From: Staphylococcus nepalensis
Lineage (GTDB): Bacteria; Bacillota; Bacilli; Staphylococcales; Staphylococcaceae
Reading direction: 5' to 3'
DNA: 64,000 nucleotides
NCBI RefSeq assembly: GCF_014635045.1
Contig: NZ_BMCF01000004.1
Coordinates: 184,439 to 248,438 of the forward strand
Of the stretch, positions 50,575-60,342 are shown in pieces. The first letter of the stretch is position 1. The number at the start of each line of letters is the position of its first letter. The notes beneath the pieces are model-generated. The model was not told the origin of the DNA and searched no databases. It worked only from the letters and a program-made list of their open reading frames with translations. A program made the translations under genes and the position numbers.

Positions 50575-52908
50575 TTATTCATTTTGACTGTCACTACTTG
50601 AATCAGAAGTTTTTGAATCATCACTGGATTTGTCTTCTGATTTATCTTTTGATTCATTCTTATCATCTTTGTTCGAATCGTCTTTATCATCATCTTCAGA
50701 GTCATTGTTGGATGACGAGCTTGAAGACTCACCATTGACTTTTTCGGCAGTGAAGGTTACTTCAATCTTATCGTTTTTGCTAACTTTTTGACCTTTTGCT
50801 TCTGATTGTTCTGAAACAAAACCACTACCTTTAGTTGTGATTTTTGTATTAGTTAATGTCTCAAATGCAAGTACTTCTTCTTTCGTCCAACCAGTCATGT
50901 CTGGCATAGTGATATCTCCATCAGTTAATAGTAAGACTTTGCTGTTTGGCAGTACTTCTTTATCTGATGTTACAGATTGTTTTACAACCTTATCACCACT
51001 TCCAATCACAATTGGTTCAAGTGACTTACTATTCATCTTGTCTTGTGCTTTTTGGGTTTCCTGACCTTGTACATCTGGTACTTTACTATATTTAACATCA
51101 GAGCCATCTTTTGAATCCTTTTCCCCTACATTTAAATATTTTAAAGTATTTTCCATAATTGGGTTGAAAGCCTTACTTACACCCATTTCATATGCTTCTT
51201 GATCATTTTTTTGAGCTAAACTCATGCCCGCATAAACAATGACTTCAGGGTCATCTTTAGGCGCATCACCAATAAAACTTACAAAGTATGGATTTTCACC
51301 TTCAACATAACCACCATTATCAGAATCCGCCACTTGTGCTGTACCTGTTTTACCAGCAACATCATAACCATCTATTTGATAGTTTTTAGCGTGGCTATCT
51401 TCACTATTAACTACTTTATCTAATTCAGTTCGCACTTTCTTAGCTGTATCTTTTGTAATAGGTTTTCCTGCGTATTCCTTCTTACCTTTATAAAAAGTAT
51501 CTTTAGTAACAGGATTACTTACGCTGTCAACGAACCACGGTTGAAGCATATTTCCATCATTATGAAAAGCTGACTGTGCACGTAACATTTGTACTGGTGT
51601 TACTGTTGTAGACTGACCAAATGCAGAGGTTTTTTGCTGTGCTTCATTATCCCAAGCAATATCACCAGTTGCTTCACCATCAAACATACTATTTGTAGAT
51701 TTACCAAAGCCGAATTTTTCATACCATTCTTTCATCTTATCTGAACCAACTAAATCTTGTAAGTGCATCATAAGTGTGTTGGATGAATATGTGAAACCAA
51801 GTGACATTGAAATTTCACCCCAACCTACTTTGTTCCAGTCAGATATTTTAGACCCCATAACTTCTCGAGGTTCGGCTGTATATTTTTTATCTGGTTTAAA
51901 TTTACCTTCTTGGATTGCTGCTGCTAAACCATAAGATTTAAATGTTGAACCAGGTTCATACGTATTTTGATATAAATCGTTAGCCCATTTTTTACCAAAG
52001 TCTTTACCTGTTTCTGGGTTAAATGTTGGTCTTTGACTGAACGCAAGTATTTCACCAGTCTTAGCATCCATCACGACAGCAAATAAATCTTTCGGTTTAT
52101 AGTGCTCAACCATGTCATCAAGTGCTTCTTCTACGAACACTTGTATATTGGAATCAAGTGTTAAATGAACATCATCTCCACGTTTAGGCATTTTTTCTTT
52201 TTTAGTATTCGGGGCAATATAACCCCAAATATCATGAATATAAGATAAGGCACCTTTTTGACCCGAAAGATAACTATCAAAGATTTTCTCAACACCTAAC
52301 GCACCTTTTAATTCTCCACTGTCAGGGTCTTTTTGAGCGATACCTAGTAAATGTGATGCAAAGTTTCCATTAGGATAAAATCTTTCAGTCTCTGGATATA
52401 ACATCACACCAGGAAGATTCATTTTCTCAATTTTTTCTTTTTCTTGGTACGTTAAATCTGTACCTTTTTGACCAAATTCAACCTGAAATGCTTTTTTGTT
52501 ATTTAATTTTTCTTCAATATCTTTGGCCGACATATCTATAACAGTAGCAAGTTTTTTAGCGGTTTCTTTTTTATCCTTTACGTGTTTAGGTTTGTCGCTA
52601 CCTTCACTTGCTTTTTTATCTACTACAGCGACCACTTTATACCTTTCAACATCTTCAGCTAAAACTTTGCCGTTCCTATCATAAATCTTTCCTCTTTCTG
52701 GTTGTTGTTGACTATTTACTAAGTACTTTTCATTTGCTTTCATAATTAAATCTTCACCAGAAGAGTGTCCTGTCAACATAATATATGAATATCTTAAAAC
52801 CAACGTAAAAAAGAGCAGTCCAAATCCAAGGATGAGTAGGACTGCCCCTATTTTACTTTTTTTGATTGAAAATTTTGGCTTTTTTAATTTAATTCTTCGC
52901 TTCGCCAT
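50575..52908 (-). CDS. pbp1: Penicillin-binding protein 1 (transpeptidase with PASTA domains)
   Basis: 777 residues. One N-terminal membrane helix (about 18-38) is followed by a dimerisation domain and the transpeptidase domain: active Ser in GSTFKSYG, YSSNTLM and KTGTAQVA. Two PASTA domains (about 605-725) precede a long Ser/Asp/Lys-rich tail. It resembles S. aureus PBP1, essential for septal wall synthesis, but the tail is longer than in the S. aureus form I recall. The start overlaps ftsL by 20 nt. Confidence 0.96.
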   Translation of the reverse strand: MAKRRIKLKKPKFSIKKSKIGAVLLILGFGLLFFTLVLRYSYIMLTGHSSGEDLIMKANEKYLVNSQQQPERGKIYDRNGKVLAEDVERYKVVAVVDKKASEGSDKPKHVKDKKETAKKLATVIDMSAKDIEEKLNNKKAFQVEFGQKGTDLTYQEKEKIEKMNLPGVMLYPETERFYPNGNFASHLLGIAQKDPDSGELKGALGVEKIFDSYLSGQKGALSYIHDIWGYIAPNTKKEKMPKRGDDVHLTLDSNIQVFVEEALDDMVEHYKPKDLFAVVMDAKTGEILAFSQRPTFNPETGKDFGKKWANDLYQNTYEPGSTFKSYGLAAAIQEGKFKPDKKYTAEPREVMGSKISDWNKVGWGEISMSLGFTYSSNTLMMHLQDLVGSDKMKEWYEKFGFGKSTNSMFDGEATGDIAWDNEAQQKTSAFGQSTTVTPVQMLRAQSAFHNDGNMLQPWFVDSVSNPVTKDTFYKGKKEYAGKPITKDTAKKVRTELDKVVNSEDSHAKNYQIDGYDVAGKTGTAQVADSDNGGYVEGENPYFVSFIGDAPKDDPEVIVYAGMSLAQKNDQEAYEMGVSKAFNPIMENTLKYLNVGEKDSKDGSDVKYSKVPDVQGQETQKAQDKMNSKSLEPIVIGSGDKVVKQSVTSDKEVLPNSKVLLLTDGDITMPDMTGWTKEEVLAFETLTNTKITTKGSGFVSEQSEAKGQKVSKNDKIEVTFTAEKVNGESSSSSSNNDSEDDDKDDSNKDDKNESKDKSEDKSSDDSKTSDSSSDSQNE

Positions 52909-53293
52909 TATTACGCACTACCTTTACATTATCGTTCTTAAGGCTCATTCCATCATTTTTTGCCTTTTCGTAAATGCGTTCATATGAGGAGTTCTTTTTA
53001 ATTTCAGATTCTATTGCACTGTTTTCACTTGATTGTTTTTCAATTTTTGTATCTAAATCTGCAATTTTTTCTCGAGTTTCATACGCATCCATTTTTAAAG
53101 ATAGCATATAAATACTTATTAAAGCAATTACTGTTATAAGTCCTATGTATAACATCTTTTCAAACTTAGTTAGCTTAACAATTACTTTACGCTTGACTGT
53201 CTTGGGATGTCTCTCTGGGCGGGTCGATGGTTGTGATTCTGGAATATGCTGCTCCGCTCCATTATATGGTTGGTATATCTTCTCTACTGCCAC
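52889..53293 (-). CDS. ftsL: Cell division protein FtsL
   Basis: 134 residues from a GTG with GAGGAGTG upstream. A cytosolic basic N-terminus, one membrane helix (about 47-67, LYIGLITVIALISIYMLSL) and a C-terminal coiled coil (REKIADLDTKIEKQSSENSA) are visible. It forms a complex with DivIB and DivIC. Typical length for staphylococci. Confidence 0.93.
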   Translation of the reverse strand: MAVEKIYQPYNGAEQHIPESQPSTRPERHPKTVKRKVIVKLTKFEKMLYIGLITVIALISIYMLSLKMDAYETREKIADLDTKIEKQSSENSAIESEIKKNSSYERIYEKAKNDGMSLKNDNVKVVRNNGEAKN

Positions 53294-53307
53294 TCAATAT
53301 TCACTCC

Positions 53308-54243
53308 TCATTTTAATATTTCTGCTACGCGTAACTTCGCACTACGTGCTCGGTTATTTTCTTCTAAATCTTCATCTGTAGCTATAATCGGTTTTCGATT
53401 AACACGTTTCAATTTAGGTGTATAAGCCTCCGGTATGATAGGCAGCCCTCTTGGGACTTCTGGGCCTTTTTCATATTCTTGAAACATTTGCTTACAAAGT
53501 CGATCTTCTAATGAATGGAAGGTAATAACAGAGATTCTTCCATCTACGTTAACTAAATCAATTGCTTGTTCTAAAGAATCTTCAAAAGCAGATAACTCAT
53601 CGTTAACTGCGATTCTAATTGCTTGAAAAACCCTTTTCGCAGGGTGCCCACCTTTTCTTCTTGCTTTAGCTGGAATACCTTCTTTGATAATATCTACAAG
53701 TTCTAATGTTGTTTTGATAGGCTTTTGCGCTCTGTTTTGTTCAATGCGTCTTGCAATTTGTTTCGAAAATTTTTCTTCTCCGTAACGATGAAAAATTCTA
53801 ACTAATTTTTCGAACGGCCACTCATTTATCACTTCATAAGCTGATAATGGTTGAGATTGGTCCATACGCATATCCAATTTGGCATCATTATGATAACTAA
53901 ATCCTCTTTCAGGTACATCCAATTGGGGGCTAGACACACCTAAGTCATAATAAATGCCATCTACTTTTTCAATATTTAAATCATCTAAAATTTCAGTTAA
54001 TTTTCTAAAGTTGTTATGGACGAAAGTAACTTTATGTATGTGGTCTTTCAATACTTCTTTCGCATTTTCAATCGCTGTTGTATCTTGGTCAATTGCGATC
54101 AGTCTACCTTCGTCACCGAGTTGATTTAATAAATAGAGTGCATGTCCTGCTCCACCTAAAGTACAGTCGACATATATGCCATCTTCTTCAATATTTAACT
54201 CATCGATAGTTTCTTTTAGCATTACGCTGACATGATGAAACAA
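53308..54243 (-). CDS. rsmH: 16S rRNA (cytosine1402-N4)-methyltransferase
   Basis: 311 residues from a TTG with GGAGGCG upstream. The SAM-binding motif ([17 protein letters not shown]), [20 protein letters not shown] and the C-terminal [17 protein letters not shown] are intact. It methylates C1402 of 16S rRNA. It follows mraZ by 14 nt in the conserved division cluster. Confidence 0.97.
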   Translation of the reverse strand: MFHHVSVMLKETIDELNIEEDGIYVDCTLGGAGHALYLLNQLGDEGRLIAIDQDTTAIENAKEVLKDHIHKVTFVHNNFRKLTEILDDLNIEKVDGIYYDLGVSSPQLDVPERGFSYHNDAKLDMRMDQSQPLSAYEVINEWPFEKLVRIFHRYGEEKFSKQIARRIEQNRAQKPIKTTLELVDIIKEGIPAKARRKGGHPAKRVFQAIRIAVNDELSAFEDSLEQAIDLVNVDGRISVITFHSLEDRLCKQMFQEYEKGPEVPRGLPIIPEAYTPKLKRVNRKPIIATDEDLEENNRARSAKLRVAEILK

Positions 54244-54257
54244 TTTAACGCCTCCAT

Positions 54258-54689
54258 TTAAAATTCAAAATCAATTAAGTCTTCAGCAATATCTTCAAAA
54301 CTGTCTTCTGATTCATCATAAAAATCGTTCCAAGTTTCTCTATCCCAAATTTCAATACGATTTGAGACACCTATTACTGTACATTCCTTATTTAAGTTGG
54401 CATATTTCCGCAGATTTTGTGGAATATTAATACGCCCTTGTTTATCCAGTTCTACTTCAACAGCACCTGAAAAGAACATACGCATAAACTTACGCGCGTC
54501 TTTCTTAGTCATCGGTAAAGTCTTCATCTTCTCTTCAATTACTTGCCATTCTTCCAAAGTGTAACCAAATAAACATTTATCAAGGCCTCGGGTGATTATA
54601 AATCGTTCATTCAAGTCATAACGAAACTTGGAAGGAACTATCATACGTCCCTTTGTATCCAATTGATGCTCGTATTCACCCATGAACAT
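54258..54689 (-). CDS. mraZ: Transcriptional regulator MraZ
   Basis: 143 residues with two AbrB-like modules carrying the [13 protein letters not shown] and [13 protein letters not shown] signatures. MraZ binds repeats upstream of its own gene and controls the division/cell-wall operon. The ATG has a GAGGTGATT site. The upstream repeats are visible at 54725-54748. Confidence 0.97.
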   Translation of the reverse strand: MFMGEYEHQLDTKGRMIVPSKFRYDLNERFIITRGLDKCLFGYTLEEWQVIEEKMKTLPMTKKDARKFMRMFFSGAVEVELDKQGRINIPQNLRKYANLNKECTVIGVSNRIEIWDRETWNDFYDESEDSFEDIAEDLIDFEF

Positions 54690-54724
54690 TTATAATCACC
54701 TCACCTTCTCATATATATAATTTA

Positions 54725-54756
54725 CCACATCTCACCACTATCCTCCACTAATTATA
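54725..54756 (-). promoter_or_regulatory. mraZ promoter with three MraZ boxes
   Basis: On the minus strand GTGG begins at 54748, 54738 and 54728, an exact 10-bp period (GTGGAGGATA, GTGGTGAGAT, GTGGTAAATT). A TATAAT -10 box (54756-54751) overlaps the left side of the array. The -35 is weak (TTCAAG region). MraZ binding here would repress the operon. Confidence 0.75.
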
Positions 54757-54791
54757 CAATTTTCACCAAAATTTCTTGAATTATAGAAAAA

Positions 54792-54826
54792 AACACCCGA
54801 TTCATCTAGTTGATGAATCGGGTGTT
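54792..54826 (-). terminator. Terminator of bshC
   Basis: AACACCCGATTCATC and GATGAATCGGGTGTT form a 15-bp perfect stem around a 5-nt loop; on the minus strand it is followed by seven T. It lies directly after the bshC stop. Confidence 0.85.
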
Positions 54827-54838
54827 CCCCTTGTCGCT

Positions 54839-56452
54839 CTAAGGCTTAATTAATATATGATCAAATGTGTAAGAAAGTGGTGGATAGGTGGAGGGACTGA
54901 ACACATCTATCCCAAAATCGTTCATAATTTGAAGTGGATTCCAAATTCTTTCTTGGAGCCCACCCATAGGATGGAGAGTCTCACTGAGTTCTTCAAAGTG
55001 TTTCATGCTAATATCATTTTCTCTCTCAATATTTAATAGGTATCTCTTCAGTAAATAATCAAATTGGTTTTGATGAATCTCATTATTTTTACTCAATAGC
55101 ACTTCGTTATCGTGATTTCCTTTTACTTCTGTTTGAAGAGACTGATATATAGACTTTTGCTGTTCACTCAACGATTTAATTTGGTCAATAAATGATTGAG
55201 AAGCTTGCGCCCTTATAAATTTATCTTTATCTTCAGTAACGCCCTTTTCAATAATATTATTTTTATCCAAATGGTATTGATCTAACAACTTTTCAATTCT
55301 AGTGTTTAAATAAGTGATTCTTAAACGTGGTAATACGATAGGCATAGAAACTTCTAATATTCGAAAGGCTTCACTCAATTCAGTCCAATACTTAATTTCA
55401 CTTGGTCCGCCGACAAACGCTACTGTGTTAAATAGCCATTCTTCCATGATTGGCCTAGTAACCACATTATTTGAAAATCTTTCAGGTTCTTTTTCAACTA
55501 TATCGAGCACTGCTTGTTTCGATAACACCTTCTCCGATTTATTTAAATAGAATTGACCATCTTTAACAGTCAGCAACTGTCTCATGTTATCTTCGTGGAT
55601 AAACAAATGTACATTTGTATCAGTTTGGATCATTTGCTCCAAACCGCTATCAATCGTTTGAGCTTGTGTTTGTCTGAATGCGTCGTCCACATCTTGGTGA
55701 TTTTCTATCATTTTTTTGAAAAGTGGCTGTTCTAACTGACGCAACGCTTTATAATCAGCGTCAATCAACAACACACCATAAGCCTTAAAAACTTCATGCA
55801 ATAACGCTTTAAACATATCCGTCCAACCATCATAGTTATCGATGATATTTCTACACATGTTTAATAATTGCTTAGAAGATGATGTTTCTTTTAATTCTTT
55901 AAAAAACTGATTCAACGCTTTATGTAATTCTGCTTTGTCTGGCGTGTACTTTGAGACACTAGATTCTGGTGGCGTCATAGTACTATACTTAATTTTTTGT
56001 AACTTCGCCTTTTGTTCATTAAATACATAAGTATGATTGATTTCTTCAAAATCGTGATCTTCACCAGCAATCCAAAACACGGGCACGACGTGTGTATCAT
56101 AATCATTTGATAATTTTTCACTTAATGTAATGATTGAGAATATTTTATGAAATGTGTATAAAGGACCTCCAAACAAACCAGCTTGTTGTCCACCAATCAC
56201 AACTTTCGCACCGTCACTAAGCGCTTTTAAATTTTCAACTTGTTGATTATCTAATGATAAATCACTCATATAGCGTTCAATAATATCAGCAAGCGCTGTT
56301 TCTCTACCATTACTTTCTGAAAATAATCTTTCTTCATAATGCTTTTTATCCATTGCATCAAAGTGGTAATATTTAGCTAAAGTGGAATCACTATTTTTTA
56401 TTTTTGATATAAATTGATCTTTTTCATTAAGTTTCGTTGTTATACAATCCAT
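54839..56452 (-). CDS. bshC: Putative cysteine ligase BshC (bacillithiol biosynthesis)
   Basis: 537 residues. The Rossmann-like core ([21 protein letters not shown] near 85), the segment [20 protein letters not shown] and the C-terminal coiled coil are typical of BshC. It adds cysteine in the last step of bacillithiol synthesis. The AAGGAGAA site precedes the ATG. Located upstream of mraZ, as in other staphylococci and bacilli. Confidence 0.93.
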   Translation of the reverse strand: MDCITTKLNEKDQFISKIKNSDSTLAKYYHFDAMDKKHYEERLFSESNGRETALADIIERYMSDLSLDNQQVENLKALSDGAKVVIGGQQAGLFGGPLYTFHKIFSIITLSEKLSNDYDTHVVPVFWIAGEDHDFEEINHTYVFNEQKAKLQKIKYSTMTPPESSVSKYTPDKAELHKALNQFFKELKETSSSKQLLNMCRNIIDNYDGWTDMFKALLHEVFKAYGVLLIDADYKALRQLEQPLFKKMIENHQDVDDAFRQTQAQTIDSGLEQMIQTDTNVHLFIHEDNMRQLLTVKDGQFYLNKSEKVLSKQAVLDIVEKEPERFSNNVVTRPIMEEWLFNTVAFVGGPSEIKYWTELSEAFRILEVSMPIVLPRLRITYLNTRIEKLLDQYHLDKNNIIEKGVTEDKDKFIRAQASQSFIDQIKSLSEQQKSIYQSLQTEVKGNHDNEVLLSKNNEIHQNQFDYLLKRYLLNIERENDISMKHFEELSETLHPMGGLQERIWNPLQIMNDFGIDVFSPSTYPPLSYTFDHILIKP

Positions 56453-56699
56453 TCGTAATTCTCCTTATGTTACTCTATTCCTATTTAGTATAAAGTTTAT
56501 ATTCAACGTTGACAATTTTACGGCTTATAATATTAATAAAATTCAAGTTATTTTGCTATTAATAGTAGATATTGTTCGAAGTTATTGTTCATGTAACAAA
56601 AATAATTTTACTTTGCGTAACAGACGATAACAATTTGATTTTAATAATAAACAAAATGTTTTAAGCATTCATTTTTGTGAAATATCTATTAAAATAAGG

Positions 56700-56737
56700 T
56701 ATAATAATAAGTAATAACGCAAAGGGGGAAGCTACAG
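56700..56737 (+). promoter_or_regulatory. Promoter and start of the YlbP-like gene
   Basis: A perfect TATAAT -10 (56700-56705) with a GTGAAA -35-like element 17 bp upstream is followed by AAAGGGGG and a GTG start at 56737. Confidence 0.55.
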
Positions 56738-57177
56738 TGAGTAATGTAAAACGTCTTGATATTAATTATAAAACAGATGAATTATTCGAAGATTTCAGAA
56801 ACTTCGGAAATGAAGATTTATATTTAGTAGATGAGCTGCGTGGAGAAATGATTGATGCTAGTTCAGACTCACCATTTTATGGTATATACGTTGGCGACAG
56901 GTTAGGCGCACGTATGGCTTTATACCGTAAAGGGGAAGTCGAAGAAGTATATTTCTCTGATTTTGATGACTATAACGTACTATGGAAATTAGAAGTATTA
57001 CGCGATTTCCAAGGACGCGGTTATGGTAAGGCACTTTTAGATTTTGCTAAGGAACAAGGCCAGCCTATTAAAGTAATTGCACGTAACCAATCAAAAGACT
57101 TCTTTATTAAACAAGGATTCAAAGATATTGAATTACAAAATAAAGACGGCCATGATGTACTGATTTGGACACCATAG
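56737..57177 (+). CDS. GNAT-family N-acetyltransferase (YlbP-like)
   Basis: 146 residues from a GTG. The acetyl-CoA-binding motif LRDFQGRGYGKALLDFAKEQ is near residue 92, and the N-terminus (DINYKTDELFEDFRNFG) matches the YlbP branch often found beside bshC. The acceptor is unknown. It is transcribed divergently from bshC. Confidence 0.85.
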   Translation: MSNVKRLDINYKTDELFEDFRNFGNEDLYLVDELRGEMIDASSDSPFYGIYVGDRLGARMALYRKGEVEEVYFSDFDDYNVLWKLEVLRDFQGRGYGKALLDFAKEQGQPIKVIARNQSKDFFIKQGFKDIELQNKDGHDVLIWTP

Positions 57178-57347
57178 CCATGCTGTATAACATAAATAAA
57201 ATATAACAACATATATAAATTTAAAGTAACACGTTAAAAGTTATTAACCGCTTAAATGGATTATTTCAATCTTTGGGAGGTTAAGTAAACCTAAATAAAA
57301 AATATGACAAAAATCGCAATTTTATAAAATGATTTATCGTCACACTC

Positions 57348-57455
57348 AGACTATGGTGACTAAAAAAGGAAGTAAACGTTAAAGCACATCTCCAGGTTTA
57401 GTTATCCATAGTCTATTTATTTTTGAAGCTTAGGGTATCATTGATATCTCAGCTT
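57348..57455 (+). terminator. Long hairpin and terminator after the YlbP-like gene
   Basis: AGACTATGG (57348-57356) plus ACTAAA pair with TTTAGT and CCATAGTCT (57397-57414), enclosing a 32-nt loop. A second hairpin (57426-57455, AAGCT/AGCTT with TATCA/TGATA) is followed by TTTTTTATTTT on the plus strand. It could end the upstream transcript or form part of a small RNA. Confidence 0.5.
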
Positions 57456-57457
57456 TT

Positions 57458-58144
57458 TTATTTTGTCAGTTTCAATAATTGATCGAGCGAATCAATTGTG
57501 AAATCAGGATTGATATCAGTTTCATTCAACTTATTTCTTGGATTAAACCAACACGTTTTAATATTAGCGTTGATGCCACCTAATATATCTGATGTGATCG
57601 AGTCACCCACAATCATTGCACACTCTCTTTTTTCTTCACCAATCTCATTAAACACGAAATCAAAGAATTCTGGCATTGGTTTTTGATAACCTGTTTGTTC
57701 TGAAACAAATACACCTTTGAACCAGTTACCTAGTTCAGTTCTTCCTATTCTCCTTTCTTGTGTTTCTAAAACGCCGTTTGTAACGATATACATATCATGT
57801 GTGTCTTTAAGGGCTTTAAGCGTTTCTACAGTATTCATAAAATACTTTATTGGTGCACTTGCGAGTTCATCTCTAAAAATCACATCCGCTTCTTGGCCAT
57901 TAACGTTAATGTGATGTAAACCAAAATACGCTTCAAAGCGTTTGCTTAACACTTCTTCCTTAGTTAATTGATTTTGTTGAAAAGCTTCCCAATGAGCTTG
58001 ATTAACAGACATGAATTTTTTCAAATCATTAGAATCCGTATGTAAGTTATATTTTTTTGTTAACGCGTGAAATGCATAAGCTTCTGCATCATGAAAATCG
58101 ACAATAGTATCATCAAAATCAATAAGTAAACAATTGTTTTTCAT
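57458..58144 (-). CDS. HAD-family phosphatase (YjjG/YfnB-like nucleotidase)
   Basis: 228 residues with the four HAD motifs: DFDDTIVDFH (residues 9-18), the Thr in IVTNGVLETQ, the Lys in GYQKPMPEFF and VGDSITSDILGG. The helical cap is of the type seen in YjjG-like pyrimidine nucleotidases. Substrate is inferred only by similarity. It ends against the terminator region of the convergent YlbP-like gene. Confidence 0.85.
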   Translation of the reverse strand: MKNNCLLIDFDDTIVDFHDAEAYAFHALTKKYNLHTDSNDLKKFMSVNQAHWEAFQQNQLTKEEVLSKRFEAYFGLHHINVNGQEADVIFRDELASAPIKYFMNTVETLKALKDTHDMYIVTNGVLETQERRIGRTELGNWFKGVFVSEQTGYQKPMPEFFDFVFNEIGEEKRECAMIVGDSITSDILGGINANIKTCWFNPRNKLNETDINPDFTIDSLDQLLKLTK

Positions 58145-58260
58145 TTTATCCCTGCTTCCCGTATTTCAAATTCTTTGTTTAATTACTTATTACCAAATCT
58201 TCAATATAATAATAGAATTCGATTACATCTTACCATAATTAGACAAGCACAAACAAAAAA

Positions 58261-58282
58261 GGCCAAGGTTATTACCCTGGCC
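58261..58282 (-). terminator. Terminator of the PSM-beta genes
   Basis: GGCCAaGG and CCcTGGCC form an 8-bp stem (one mismatch) with a 6-nt loop; on the minus strand it is followed by seven T. It lies about 20 nt after the second PSM-beta stop. Confidence 0.75.
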
Positions 58283-58303
58283 AGTCCATATGAGTGATTA
58301 AAT

Positions 58304-58438
58304 TTAAAATCCGAATAATTTACCTACTAAGCCTACTCCGCTCGATACAATGTCAACAATGCTTGATCCTAATTCTGAACCATTACCTGATTTTGCTGCT
58401 TGTACTGTATTTGCGATTGCTTCTGCTAATTTAGCCAT
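58304..58438 (-). CDS. Beta-class phenol-soluble modulin (second copy)
   Basis: 44 residues beginning MAKLAEAIANTVQAAK and ending GVGLVGKLFGF. The amphipathic C-terminal helix and length are diagnostic of PSM-beta peptides. They are secreted surfactants that shape biofilms and in some species damage cells. AAAGGGGAG precedes the ATG. It follows the first copy by 42 nt. Confidence 0.9.
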   Translation of the reverse strand: MAKLAEAIANTVQAAKSGNGSELGSSIVDIVSSGVGLVGKLFGF

Positions 58439-58480
58439 GATTGAGCTCCCCTTTATATTTATAATTTTTTTATGTTAAAA

Positions 58481-58615
58481 CTAGAATCCAAATAATTTAC
58501 TTACTAAACCTACGCCATTTTCTACGATGCTTACAATACTTGTACCTAATTTTGCACCATCTCCCGCAATACCTGCTTGTACTGTTTCTTTAATTGCGCT
58601 AAATAAACCTTCCAT
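58481..58615 (-). CDS. Beta-class phenol-soluble modulin (first copy)
   Basis: 44 residues beginning MEGLFSAIKETVQAGI and ending GVGLVSKLFGF. It shares the GxGLVxKLFGF end and the TVQA segment with its neighbour, so the pair arose by duplication. TGAGGAG precedes the ATG. Both genes are below usual ORF size limits. PSM genes are normally controlled by AgrA; I could not see a convincing AgrA repeat pair upstream. Confidence 0.92.
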   Translation of the reverse strand: MEGLFSAIKETVQAGIAGDGAKLGTSIVSIVENGVGLVSKLFGF

Positions 58616-59447
58616 TATAAACACTCCTCACTTAAGATACATGCTTATGACTGATTATTATGTTTTAAACGATATTGTTATTTTTTGAATTAAGTATCGT
58701 TTGTTATCTATACTATAGAACAATTAATAATCTCATTGGGTTTTTATTCATACTTCATTGAAAAGAAGTAATAACTGTATTTAATTATATTTTTCGAGAC
58801 AGTTTTGACTGCCTAACTGAATTTTGCACAATTCAGTTTTGCAAAATCATTATCCTTATTATTAATCATTTTCACTACTTTTAACTTTATTTTATGTAAA
58901 AAATGATTGTGTTCAATCTCAATTGAAGATATTAAATACGCGTACGAATGATATAGAAAATGATTTTATCCCTTTTGAAAACCAATTATTAAAAATATAT
59001 AAACTAGCACTTGATTCACAAATAAACTAATAATACTATAATGCTTATAAATTAATCAGAAATATAAATAATAATCCAAATGCACGAGCTGCTATTTATA
59101 AAAAACAATTTACAAGATAGCTATGACACATTAATTAATAAAGATAAATTTGTGATTGCTATTTTGGCTCAAACTTATAGTGTTAAAATACAGGTACACA
59201 AACTACATAATCAAATGACGTTATATGTATCCACGTATTGGATCCCCGCCAAATTATATTTGTAAGCGTTTTCGCACACTAAAATAATAGTTAATACTTA
59301 TACAAAAATGATTTGGTTGCTGGAGACGAAGATGGGTGGGTTGCTCAGCGGCAAAGTTAAAATAGGCTTTTATACGAGAAGTTTCAAAGATAAATTGTTT
59401 AATAAAAAATTAAACGCCCAAAATTCAAATTAAAATTTCATAAAAAA

Positions 59448-59472
59448 GCGCCACTTCAAACTGAAGTAGCGC
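59448..59472 (-). terminator. Hairpin with leftward T-tract
   Basis: GCGCcACTTCA pairs with TGAAGTaGCGC; on the minus strand the stem is followed by TTTTTT. It lies about 870 nt beyond the BCCT gene, so it may terminate an unrecognised leftward RNA. Confidence 0.55.
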
Positions 59473-60173
59473 TTGCGCAAATTAATCATCGAATCAAGTG
59501 ACCTTATAGTTATTTAATATATACCACTTATCACTAGAGTAAAACATATATTTTAAATCTACATAACATATTTATAGCTTGAATACTATGCAATTTAAAT
59601 TATGAACTATAAATAATTAATCATCTATGCTATGACTCTTATATTATATTTCCTGTGTATTTATTTTAATTTACTCACTTCATTTTATAATAAAACACTG
59701 CTAAATCAGCAGCAATAGTATGTCAAAACAGCAGACTTTTTAGTTAGTATCCTTGATTTATTGATTAACCAAAATATTTTAATATATGGTATACAAGTAT
59801 CAGTCACAAAAATATATCTGTAACAACTGGCGCCCAGTAATTTTATTAAACTTAGCTTAGAAGAAAGAAACAAAAAAGCCATTGGTATAATTAACAGCGC
59901 ATAAATATAGAAATCTGTATTCTAAAAATTCTATGGAATTATTTATAAAAAGCCTCAAAATAACAAGAAGTATATTAAATCAATTTTCGGGACGTGTACC
60001 CTTCTTGGTTAAAATTTGTAAAATACAAAAACATAATTTTAAACAAAGTAAAAAGAACACATATTTTTAAATTCTATGCACGGCTTACTGGGGCTATAAA
60101 CCATAGTTCATCCTCAAATATACAAATATACGACACATTTGAGTGATAAATAAGATTTTTTACATACAAAATA

Positions 60174-60207
60174 AAATAAGCAGCCGAATTAACGACTGCC
60201 TTTATTT
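60174..60207. terminator. Terminator after the BCCT gene
   Basis: AAATAAGCAGcCG and CGaCTGCcTTTATTT pair around AATTAA. The A/T-rich base of the stem supplies T-tracts in both directions. It lies about 140 nt past the BCCT stop on the minus strand. Confidence 0.55.
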
Positions 60208-60342
60208 CATATTATAAAGAAATGCTCATATCAAGAAAACAAACCAATAATACCAAATTATATTAGCATAACAATTTATTAATTTGTTCAATTATCCTTA
60301 GGGATGTAAATAATACGCCTATTTATTATAGAAAGATAGTTA

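Larger units (their letters stand above)
58616..60342. other. 1.7-kb gene-poor region with possible decayed coding fragments
   Basis: No intact gene is convincing. Plus-strand fragments with protein-like composition occur at about 58866-59030 (ends ...LLKIYKLALDSQIN, no start codon), around 59050-59118 and around 59840-59900 (LSLEERNKKAIGIINSA). Hairpins at 59448-59472 and 60174-60207 interrupt the region. It looks like degraded genes, perhaps from an old insertion, but I cannot name them. Confidence 0.4.

Noticed and set aside
59080..59265. 61-codon plus-strand frame
   Set aside because: No ribosome site or family match. It may be part of a decayed gene but is not supported as intact.
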